Assembly: GCA_035384565.1 (NCBI GenBank)
Contig: DAOOIT010000052.1
Coordinates: 1 to 41,882 of the forward strand
Source: Planctomycetota bacterium
Lineage (GTDB): Bacteria > Planctomycetota > PUPC01 > DSUN01
Direction: 5' to 3'
DNA length: 41,882 bases
The notes under the pieces were generated by a model. The model had not been told where the DNA came from, did no database searches, and worked only from the letters and a program-made list of their open reading frames with translations. Below are positions 32,101-41,100 of this stretch, piece after piece; positions within the stretch are counted from its first letter, which is position 1; the number at the start of each line of letters is the position of its first letter. The translations under genes were made by a program, and so were the position numbers.

Positions 32101-32343
32101 GGGGTGGTGCTTCCAGGGCCTCTCCTTCGACGCCCCGTCGTTCGCGTCGCTCCCCGCGGCGAAGTCAATGTAGCGAACCGTCTTGCCCGGAGCGAAGACG
32201 AACGGCTCGGGCGCCCACTCCAGGCCGCCCGTGGGCAGCACCTTGGCCTGCGGCTTCTGCCACGAGAAGGCGGTTCGCTCGGCCCCCGTCGCGCCCAGGG
32301 CGACCGCCAAGAGACTCAGCGTCACGCGCTGCCACGCCGGCAT
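29167..32343 (-). CDS. Secreted beta-helix protein with a C-terminal LamG domain
   Basis: The product has 1058 residues with a signal peptide (MPAWQRVTLSLLAVALGATGA). FAPGKTVRYIDFAAGSDANDGASKERPWKHHPWD opens a beta-helix region (to about residue 600), with strands such as VEITGLTFRFTNTW. A mixed region follows, then a concanavalin-like LamG domain (about 870-1040, SFLIEVYFRTEPGHTGGVLVSKIAERGYAL). LamG domains bind carbohydrate. AGGAGA lies 7 nt before ATG 32343, and a promoter lies at 32391-32419. Together with its downstream neighbour it suggests a polysaccharide-directed role. Confidence 0.85.
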   Translation of the reverse strand: MPAWQRVTLSLLAVALGATGAERTAFSWQKPQAKVLPTGGLEWAPEPFVFAPGKTVRYIDFAAGSDANDGASKERPWKHHPWDPAAANLAKAHRGPTTYVFKRGVVYRGQLAAPADDQGTPGEPIRLTSDPAWGAGEAVLCGSEAVAGWKQGADHKDIPESQKVWWTDLAFAPRCVWMLEAGKAIRLKLARTPNWTVSDPDDVKSEWWTWEQPRWWTQQNKTTVNGRKMHLGVDTKHLTKPADHYRDAILRTEWGIVMGTPFPTKVEAVDAAKKSVAFQGVWWGDSGTLITNNRYYLEDKPHYLDEPGEFWFDKKGAGGRLYVRLPGDRDPNTMAVEAARRYCLIEDAASAAAPPRTDVLKPEQRDKLLTTGLRHVEITGLTFRFTNTWWDLEFPAWMHKEVDNACIRALGSADGLRVSHCRFEHVAKAVRVEPINAQCRIGSVVVSDNDIAHLDAEAITIAKGQGQLGSVEVLRNRLAGIGLRPRRQAHGHAVEVGFPQTAEVAGNILDRCYGAGLFIFGGKGSGQSGDAPLSRILIHHNQVTDPLLNTNDWGGIETWQGGPFYVYCNVSGNPGGYWHWAYGPKKPASARFGHAYYLDGSFKNYVFNNIAWGKSKDPFSRLGNTAAFQEIISFENAFFNNTVYNFVKGTRRQAPHAGRDKFLGNVWSGIGEWLFWHAEPAKSEPEGNAADAGPQKEHFAHETNAYARNVFHDVSDRFAVFEPSGRWHASLDSFRKALAERGALASDVGQMSEKPVLRDPAKHDFRLAPGSAAVDAGVRVFVPWGLYAPVGEWHFTRHQKDPTEVIDEHWYMTPYYGKREDYWKTPRYPLTGVNVRAGDYIDGPLEDWTQGALRLNGKDQHLVLSHAELASPVGGGSGQEKRTVDIGEGSFLIEVYFRTEPGHTGGVLVSKIAERGYALSLDGDGRLAFLVRGDAAASAGTRDRVNDGRWHHVVAECDRAAATLRVYLDGATAAEARGARLGGSLANGADFLVGKGATGAYFAGAMDFLRVCRGTLADAKTTIEELYAWEFGGPQHRDFCGRRPAGKGRDAGALELTP

Positions 32344-32390
32344 GGGTCTGTCTCCTGTCAGCTCTGGTGCGTTCGAACGCCCGCGCGCAC

Positions 32391-32419
32391 AACATACGCC
32401 CGGTGCCAGAAGCCGTCAA
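32391..32419 (-). promoter_or_regulatory. Probable sigma-70 promoter for the two beta-helix genes
   Basis: On the minus strand, TTGACG (32414-32419), a 17-nt spacer, then TATGTT (32391-32396). Transcription would begin near 32384, 41 nt before the start codon. Confidence 0.6.
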
Positions 32420-32463
32420 GCCCCTTCCCGCGAGGGAGCCCGCGCGAGGGGGGATGATGCGGC

Positions 32464-32491
32464 TTGATCGAGCGCCCCAACCTGCTATACT
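32464..32491 (+). promoter_or_regulatory. Probable sigma-70 promoter for the DUF5060 glycosidase gene
   Basis: TTGATC (32464-32469), a 16-nt spacer, then TATACT (32486-32491). It diverges from the promoter at 32391, with 44 bp between the -35 boxes, so one regulator could control both directions. Confidence 0.6.
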
Positions 32492-32534
32492 GGCCATCAT
32501 TTCAGACACCGTAGCAAGAGTGGAAAGGCCAGTG

Positions 32535-34973
32535 ATGTCGGAAACCTTGTGGCCTGGAGCCATCGTGACGCTGCTTGCCGCTGCCGCGGTTGTTCGGGGG
32601 GAACGCGCCGTGGAATCTGTCGAACTCTGGGGCTGCTTCGAGACCGCGCTACGATCGGGAAGGGCCTATGCCAACCCCTTTGCCGATGTGGACCTCTCGG
32701 CCCGCTTCGCGTGCAATGGTGAGTCTCTGACGGTGAAGGGCTTCTACGATGGCGACGACACCTGGAAGCTCCGCTGCATGCCCACCCGGGAGGGGCGGTG
32801 GACCTTCACCACGCAATCGCCCGACCCGGAACTGAACGGCAGGACGGGGAGCTTCCTGTGCGTGCCGCCGTCGAAGGGCAACCACGGCCCCGTCCGTGTG
32901 GCGCGCACCTGGCACTTTGCCTATGCCGATGGCACCCCGTACTTCCAGGTCGGCACGACCTGTTACGCCTGGACCCATCAGGCCGACGACCTCCAGGCGC
33001 AGACGCTCCAGACCCTCAGCGCGGCGCCTTTCAACAAGATCCGCTTCTGCATTTTCCCGAAGTCTTACGCGTACAACCAGAACGACCCGCCGTTCTACCC
33101 CTTCGAGCGGCGGGCCGACGGCCAGTTCGACTTCTCGCGGCCCAACCCCGTGTCGTGGCGCCATCTGGAGCGGCGCATTCTGGACCTCCAACGCCTGGGT
33201 ATCGAGGCCGACCTCATCCTCTGGCACCCCTACGACCGCTGGGGCTTCGCCACGATGGGGCAGGAGCACGACGACCGTTACCTGCGCTACGCCATCGCCC
33301 GCCTGGCCGCCTTCCGAAACGTCTGGTGGTCCCTCGCCAACGAGTACGATCTCATGGCCCCGGGCACCCAGGGCCACCGCGGCGACAAGCAGATGGCCGA
33401 CTGGGACCGCTTCTTCAGGATCCTCCACACGGAGGACCCCTTCAGCCACTTGCGAAGCATCCACAACTGCGGCAGTTTTTACGACCACACCAGGCCCTGG
33501 GTCACGCACGCCAGCATCCAGAGTTCCGACCTCGCCTCCGGCCCCGCCTGGCGCGAGAAGTACCGCAAGCCCATCGTCTACGACGAATGCAAGTACGAGG
33601 GCGACGTGCCCCAAGGCTGGGGCAACCTCACGCCGGGGCAGATGGTGGACCGCTTCTGGCTCGGCACCATCGGCGGCTGTTACGTCGGCCACGGCGAGAC
33701 CTACAGGCATCCGGCCGACATCCTCTGGTGGTCCAAGGGCGGCGTGCTGCACGGCCAGAGCCCGGCCCGCATCGCGTTCCTCAAGCGCTTCATGGAGCCG
33801 GCGCCCTTCCACCAGATGGCACCCGACGCCGCCTTCTGCCCAGGCAATCTGACCCTGGCCAAGGCGGGCGAACTCTACCTCGTCTACTGCCTCAAGGCCA
33901 GCCCTGCCACCATTGACTTGCCCGGCGAGCGGTCCTACAAGGTGGACGGCATTGACACCTGGCACATGACCGTGACGTCCCTGGGCACGGCGCGTCCCGG
34001 CAAGTTCACCCTCGCCCCGCCCAGGACGCCCTATCTGTTCCGCCTCGAGCCTTACAGGCCAGGCGAGGCCCTGCGGCCCGAAGCTACCGCCCAGGCCACG
34101 CCCACCGAGGGCGCCCCGCCCCTCACCGTGAAGTTCAGCGGCCCGCCCGAGTTGGCCTGCCGCTGGGACTTTGGGGATGGGACGACCTCCGACGAGCACA
34201 GCCCAGCCCATACCTATGCAAAACCCGGCCTCTACACGGCCACGCTCACCGTCACCGACAGGGCGGGCGGCTCCTCCAGCGCCGCGCTGCTCATCGCCGT
34301 AGACACGTGGACGGGCAGGCCGCTGGTCCGCGTGGGCACCCTCCGCGACGAGAGCGCGCCCCTGAAGCTCCACGGGGACGTGAAGCGCGGCCCCGACGGC
34401 TCTCTCGATTTCGGCGATCGGGAGCCATGGAAGTGGGTCGCGGTGGGCGAGAAGCCCCTCGAGGCCCTGGAGGGTCTTCGCTCCTTCACCATCTGCGGGT
34501 GGCTCAAAGCCGCGAGCCTGCAAGCCGGCAGCGGCGGCAACCGCATCGCATTCAACCTCAACTACAACCGCGCCGGCTTCGACCTCGTGTGCCTGGGGGA
34601 CGGCCGCCTGCGGCTTGCCGTGAACGAGTGGCCAGACCGCATCGTCAACGACAGTTCGCCGGGCAAGGTGGCGGTGGGCAAGTGGGTCTTCTTCGCCGTA
34701 GCCTGCGATGCGACGAAGGGGAAAGACAACGTCCGCTGGTACTTCGGAGACCCTGACACGCCCGCCCAGCTTGACAAGGTGACCACCTATGCCTGCGGCG
34801 CCACGGGCCAGGGGAGTGGCACGCTGACGATTGGAAACTACAACGAGACCCTTCACAGCAGCGGGCTGGACCGCCAGTTCCGCGGCACGCTGCGCGAGAT
34901 CGCCATCTTCGGCAGCAGGATCGGACCGCGGGGGGCGTTGTCGGCGGAAGAGATCCGAAGGCTGCAACGGTGA
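32535..34973 (+). CDS. Secreted DUF5060/DUF4038 (apiosidase-like) glycoside hydrolase with PKD and LamG domains
   Basis: The product has 812 residues with a signal peptide (MSETLWPGAIVTLLAAAAVVRG). The order is DUF5060 (about 25-100, VESVELWGCFETALRSG), then a DUF4038/apiosidase-like TIM barrel (about 105-460). A PKD domain (about 515-590, CRWDFGDGTTSDEHSPAHTYAKPG) and a LamG domain (about 600-812) follow. E270 in SLANEYD and E351 in YDECKYEG are probable acid/base and nucleophile. The barrel resembles enzymes acting on plant cell-wall side chains. The start follows an AAAGG. The exact sugar linkage cannot be predicted. Confidence 0.85.
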   Translation: MSETLWPGAIVTLLAAAAVVRGERAVESVELWGCFETALRSGRAYANPFADVDLSARFACNGESLTVKGFYDGDDTWKLRCMPTREGRWTFTTQSPDPELNGRTGSFLCVPPSKGNHGPVRVARTWHFAYADGTPYFQVGTTCYAWTHQADDLQAQTLQTLSAAPFNKIRFCIFPKSYAYNQNDPPFYPFERRADGQFDFSRPNPVSWRHLERRILDLQRLGIEADLILWHPYDRWGFATMGQEHDDRYLRYAIARLAAFRNVWWSLANEYDLMAPGTQGHRGDKQMADWDRFFRILHTEDPFSHLRSIHNCGSFYDHTRPWVTHASIQSSDLASGPAWREKYRKPIVYDECKYEGDVPQGWGNLTPGQMVDRFWLGTIGGCYVGHGETYRHPADILWWSKGGVLHGQSPARIAFLKRFMEPAPFHQMAPDAAFCPGNLTLAKAGELYLVYCLKASPATIDLPGERSYKVDGIDTWHMTVTSLGTARPGKFTLAPPRTPYLFRLEPYRPGEALRPEATAQATPTEGAPPLTVKFSGPPELACRWDFGDGTTSDEHSPAHTYAKPGLYTATLTVTDRAGGSSSAALLIAVDTWTGRPLVRVGTLRDESAPLKLHGDVKRGPDGSLDFGDREPWKWVAVGEKPLEALEGLRSFTICGWLKAASLQAGSGGNRIAFNLNYNRAGFDLVCLGDGRLRLAVNEWPDRIVNDSSPGKVAVGKWVFFAVACDATKGKDNVRWYFGDPDTPAQLDKVTTYACGATGQGSGTLTIGNYNETLHSSGLDRQFRGTLREIAIFGSRIGPRGALSAEEIRRLQR

Positions 34974-35102
34974 GCGGCGGACACGTGTCCGACGGGCCGG
35001 CGACGGTGGCCATGGCGGCGGAGGCCGCGTGTGGACATGGCCGGAGCAGGACCCGCCTCGCGCCGGCCTGGCGTCCAGGCGGCCAGATGGGAAGCCGTGC
35101 GA

Positions 35103-38100
35103 ATGCAATGCCTCATGCGCCCTCTTCTCCTGCTGAGCATTCTCGTTGGCCATAGTGCTCTGTCCGACGTGGCCGTGGGGGAGGATGGTGCGCGCCCGTA
35201 CGATGCGCGAGGCGAGGACCCTGCGGCCGACCAGATCGACTGGAAGGCGGACTGGGACGAAACCTACAAGGCCAACCTCGCGCGCTGGGAGGCGGACGCG
35301 CGGCGCCTGACGAATGACGAGGGCGAGCGGACCCTCATCGTGCGCACCCGGGTGGTGCGGCTGCTCGAAGCCCTGATGGCCAGGTACCCCAACGACGCCG
35401 CCCGGCACCAGGCGGCCCTGAAGGAGATTGCCGGCAACTACTACGCCTGCACCCTGCCGGCGCGCGGGAACCACGCCCTGCGCCGCCTCATCGAGGAACT
35501 CCCCGGGCAGGCCGACCTCGCCGCCCAGGCCCTCCACCGCATCCTCGAGGAAAGCCGCTGGGAAGAGCCCTGGTCCATCGAAGGCGGGTTGGCCTGGGTC
35601 GAGTATGCGGCGACCCGTCTGGCGGGTCTCAACGCGGCGGGGCAGTTGCCCGACGGCCATCCCGCGGTGGCCACCGCGTGGCGCGCGCTGGCCGTGCTGC
35701 GGCGCGCGCAGGGGCGCCTGCTCGACGCGGCCGAGGCGCTCGAGTCGCTCGAGACCCACACGGGCAGGGACGACTGGTGGCAGTTGGCCGAGGGCGAACT
35801 CCTGCTCGCCGCCGGGCGCGAGGGGCAGGCCCTGTCGCGTTTCCAGGAACTCTACGCGCGCTCCGAGAGCAACTGGCGGGCCAGAGACCGCGCGCAACTC
35901 CTGCTCACATACCCCGCGATGGCCACCCCGCCCAGCTTCGCGAGCCACTTCGGCCTCGAGGCGAAGTGGGAGGCCATTCGCGCCAGCCCTGTTCCCGACG
36001 TGATGGAGCGGATCGGCGAGGCGCTGCGAGAGGATGCCGAGGGGAGGAACATCCTGCCCTGGCGGGACGTGCGGCAGACGTCGTGCTGGGCGGCCATTGA
36101 CCGCCACCTGCTGGCGCAGCCGCCGGAGGCGCTCGCTACGCTCAGGGCGGCTCAGGAGGCCGAGGCGCGCCAGGCCCTCCGCTCCGGGAGCGGGCTGGCC
36201 ACGGACAAGCTCCTGGCCGCCTGCCGGCGCTACCCCTGGGCCCCGACGACCCACCAGGCCCTGTTGGCCTGGGGCGAGGAACAACTGCGGGCGGGGCGCT
36301 CCGGGCTCGCCTTGCGAGCCTTCGAAGACGTGCGTGCGCGCAGTGCCGACCCCGCCTTGCGTGCGAGGGCCTGTGTGGGCTCGGCGCTGGCCGCGGCTCA
36401 GGAAGGCGGCGAGGCGCTCTCGCAGGCGGATGGAGCCCTGGCCCCGGGGACGCGCTATCCGTGGCTGGGCGGGCAGGAAGATGCGCAGGCAATCCTGACG
36501 CGCCTGGGCAGGCCGTCCGGCGCCCTCAGCGAGGCGGCCGTCCCGCTCGCCAACCTCGCGCGGGTGACGCTCCGGCTGCCGCCGGAGGGCGCCTGGCCCC
36601 CGGAGCTGTTTGCCGACATCTTTCCCCGCGAACTGGCCGAGGTGGTGTGGCCGCTGCTCCTACAGCCGCGGGCCTGCGAGGCCGGCACCCTGGTGGCCGG
36701 GCCGCAACTGCTGGCCCTCTTCGGCGACGACCCTGCGAGGCCGCTGTGGATGGCGACGCCGACCCACTCGCGAGGCAAGCAGGGACGCACGGAGATCGCC
36801 AATGCCGAGGTGCTGGTGATCCCCGGGCGCTTCCAGCCAGCCGTCGCAGACGGGCGAGTCTTCACCCGCTGGGGCCTCGACCCGACGCGGCGTCTGCCGA
36901 CGGATATCGCCGCCTTCGACCTGCGCTCCGGCGAGATGCTCTGGTCCACGGCAACGAACGCGGCGTGGCGGCACCTGCTGCCCACCGGCGACCCGGCGGC
37001 GGCCGATGGCCGGGTGTACGTGCTGGCCCTCCACAGGGCGCACACCGGCGTGCTCCCGGTGTCGGCCGTGAGCCTTGTGTGCCTCGACGCGGCGCGAGGC
37101 AATGTGCTGTGGGAGCGCTCGCTCGGCTCGCAAAACGTCACCCTCATCCCGAGCTCCAATGGCGACTACCGCTACAACCAGTTCGACATGTCGCACTACG
37201 GGAGCGGTGTGACGGTGGCCGCGGGCGCCGTATACTGCCAGACGAATCTGGGCTTCGTGGCACGCTGCGATGCCCGCGACGGGCTGGTCGAGTGGGTCTT
37301 CCCATACTCCAGAGTTCCCCTGCGCTGGAACATCGGCCGCGTGGTCCGGCGCCAGGGCGGCGCCCCGCTGGCGTGGCGCGATCGGATCGTGTTCGTGCCG
37401 CGGGACGCCACGGGCGCCTTCGCCCTCGATGCCCGAAGCGGCAAGCTACTGTGGGAGAACCCCCTGGCACCGTCGGCCGAGTGCCTGGGGCTGCGCGGCG
37501 GGCTGCTGCTGACGGCGGACGAAGCCGGGCTGGCCGCGCTGGACTTGATGGGCGGCCGCGCCCGGTGGCACAGGTCGTTCCCTCGGGAGATCTGCGGGCG
37601 GCCGTGTCTCCTCGGTGGCAGAGTGATCGCCGCTGTGGGCGGCCAACTCCAGAGCATCGAGGCGGAGACGGGCCGGCTCGCCGAAACGACGGCCTGGGGG
37701 TCGGGCGGGACCCCGTTGGCGTTCGGCGCGCGTGGAAGGACGCTCGTTGGGGTCTCCCCCGGCGCGCTGGGTTCGGACCAGGAACCCATCGGCAAGCCCC
37801 TGAACGCACAGGCGCCGCCCGCACAAGAGCCGCTGCGTTTGCCGCTTGTGCGGAGCTGGAAACTGGCGCGCCCCAACCCCACCCTGCTCGTGCCTCCGCC
37901 CGAGGCGGGACTCGACGGGAAGCTGCTCCTGGTGTCGGAAGGCGTGCTGGAGTGCGTGCGGGCGAGCGCGCAGGGCGGCGTGGAGTGGCAGCGGCTTCCG
38001 GCGCCCGGCTACCAGGGGATGGTGTGGACCGATGGCGCCGTGAGCTTCATCTACACGCGCTCGGTCGTGACCATTGATACGAAGACCGGGGGCCTCCGCT

Positions 38101-41100
38101 GGCAGGCGGACCTTCCCCTGGTGATTCGCCAGTGGCAGGAGGCCGGGCCGTACCTCGTGGCGGGCGACTTCACCGAGGCCGAACGCGGCAAGCAGGTGGC
38201 CGTGCTCGACCTCGCCACCGGCAGGCTGCTCTGGCATCGCGAGTTCCGTGAGTACGGCGACTCCTATTGGAGCTACTTCCACGGGATCGGCTGGGACGGC
38301 CAGAGCCTTCACCTGTTCGCCACGCTGGCGCCGGTGCAGGGCGGCGGCCACTTCGACGTGGTGTGCGAGCCGGCCAGCGGCCGAATCAAAGCGGTGCGGC
38401 GCTTCCTGGCCAAGGGACGCGAGTGGCCGTTCCTCTTCGACGTCGGCGAGGGCTCGGGCTTCTATGTGGACCAGGACAAGATCGCCTACGAGTTCGCACT
38501 CGACGGCTCGCCGCCGGTGCGGTACGGCGCGAACCTGCGGGACCTGGTGACGCAAACACCCGCGCAACTGCGCCGCGTGCGCAAGCGGCGCAACCTCCAG
38601 CAGTCGCAGCAGTGGATTCAGATCTACCAGTACGAGGACTACCCGCAGTACCGTCACACCCACTGGATCCTGCAACGCGGGAACCCCGACTACGAGCTTC
38701 GGCGGACGCGCCCGGGCGTTGTGCGTGGCGACCTGTTGTATGAGACCGAAGGGCCGAGCCTGCGGGTGGTGGAGTTGCCGAGCCGCCGCGACGTGGCCCA
38801 GATGCGCGTGGCGCTGCCGGCCTATCGCACCGCCCGAATCCTCGACTGGCGCGAGCAGGGCGAGAACGTGCTCGTGGTGTCCGGAATCTCGCGCGGGCCA
38901 TACGAGTCCGCCATGACCCCCTATCGCATCCAGGTGAACGCCTTCGACAGGCGCACGGGGCAGCCGCAGGGCGAGCAGTTACTGGCCGATGCGCCCTACT
39001 GGCGATTTGCCATTCACCGCGACTGGCGCGACTACCCCCAGCACGAGACGCAGGTGGCCTGGGACAAGGGCGTGCTGCTCCTCACGGATGCCGACGGTCT
39101 GGCCGCGTACACGAATGCCCCCGGCGGCCCGCCCCCGCTGTCGGACAAGGCCGCCCAGATCGCCTATCGGACGTCCGCTCCCTTGACAGTGGACGGCTGG
39201 CTGGACGACTGGGAGCTCAGGACCGCCGCGCCGCTGGCGGGGGAGGGGGGGCGCCGAGGCTGGGTGCAGGTCGCGCACGACGGCGACCACCTGCGGATTG
39301 CCGTCACCAGTGAACTGCCTACGGCCTCCAGCCGGCGCGGGGCCGGCGGCTACGGGGGCGGCGACTGGCTCGAGGTGGCCGCCAGCGCGGGGAATGGCAC
39401 GAGGCGCCTGAGCCTCGGGGCCGACGAGCAAGGCCACGCCGTGTGGGAGGCCGGCCACGACACGGCGGTCGGCGGGGCGCGAGGCGCGGTGCGGCATGAC
39501 CCTGTGCGCCAGGCGACAACGTACGAGATGGTGTGGCCGCTCGACGAACTGATGGGGACCGACAAGCGAGAGCGGCGACGACGGCTGGGGCTGTCGCTCG
39601 CCGTGTGGCACACCCCGCTAGGCCGCCGCCCCGAGCGCGCGCTGGCCTGGGGCGATGCCTGGTGGGCGCAAGGGGCGCTCCCAGAGGCGCACCAGCTCGT
39701 CTACCTGCATCCGCTCACCCTGGCGGGCGAGGAAGCGGGCCTGACGCTGGCCCACGAACTGCCCGACCTGGAGGCGTCGTGGGAGTTCTTCAGAGACTCG
39801 TGCGACGTCCGCGCCGCGACGCGGCCGTCGGGGGTCGTGGTGGCGCGCTACGCGGCCTACCTGAAGCGCCATCCGGACGGTCCGGCCGCCGAGCGCGCAC
39901 TGCCGGCGCTCGACCGAGCCTTGCGCACCAGCCTGGCCGACGACCCCGTGCCCGAGGTCCTTCGCATCGCGCAGGAGGCGGGCGTGAATGAGGCGATTCG
40001 CGCGCGCTACGCCCGGCTCGCGAAGGCCCACGTCTCCCTCTGGCTTCACACCGACCCCCGGAAGCTGCCGACAGGCCTGATGCTCCAGTTCCACGACGGC
40101 CGCGAGCGGGGCGGCTGGGGGCACCGCGTCTCCTGGGGGCTGAACCCCTGGAGGGGCGACTGGGGCGAGCCCGGCGCCCCCGGGAACCAGCAGGCCGGCC
40201 CCGTGCCGCAGGCCGACGGCTGGCAGGAACTCCGAATCCCTCTCCTCTGGATTGGCCTTGAGGAGAGGCCCCTGTGCGGCATCTCGTTTGCCCAGCATGG
40301 CGGCGGCCGCGTGGTGTGGGACCGCGCCGCGATGGTCTACGAGGGCGGCGAGAGAGTGTTCCTGGACGACGAGGCGCCCAAGGCCAGGGAGATAGTCGGG
40401 CAGTGGTCGTGGGTGGCCGAGCCGCGAAAGAGCGGCTCGCGCGCACACACCGATGCCAACCCCGGCAGTGTGAGCGATACCGTCCATCGGAACGTCGAGG
40501 GGTTCCTGACGCCGGTAGTCGAGCACCTGGTGCCGCCCGCCACGGGCGCCGTGTTGTCCCAGTGGGTCTATCTGGACCCGGCGAAACCGCCGCGCACGGT
40601 GTGCATCGCTCTGCAAGCCCGCAGCGACCCGTACCGTGTCTACTGGGGCGACGGCGTGGAGGATGGCCGCTGCCTCGGCCCGCTGCCCAAGGCGGGCGAG
40701 TGGCAGGAACTGCGCGTGCCGCTGGCCTGGACGCCCGCCTACTGCTACCCCCTGCGGGGGATCGTGTTCGAGCAGGTCGGCGGGCGGGTGTATTGGGACA
40801 GGACGGCGATAGTGGCTGGCGGCCGCGAGCAGGTGATCGTCGAGGACGAGATGCCGGCCGGCTCGGTCCGAGGGGATTGGCAGTGGGTGGAGACGCCGGT
40901 GAAGAGCGGCAAGCGTGCTCACACGAACCCGCCCCCCGAACGATACGGGGCGCACGGGGTCGTCTACCTCAGGGACCCGCTCACGCTGCACCTGCCGTTC
41001 GACCCCGCGCGGGCGGCCCTGCTGCTCCAGGAGCAGATCCCGCGCCTCGGAGCGTCGGAGGAGGCCTGGGAGTTCTTCGAGGTGCTTCGCGGCATCCTGC

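Noticed and set aside
32649..36284. Minus-strand open frame of 1211 codons
   Set aside because: It runs across the DUF5060 gene and the start of the giant gene, both with clear domains on the plus strand.
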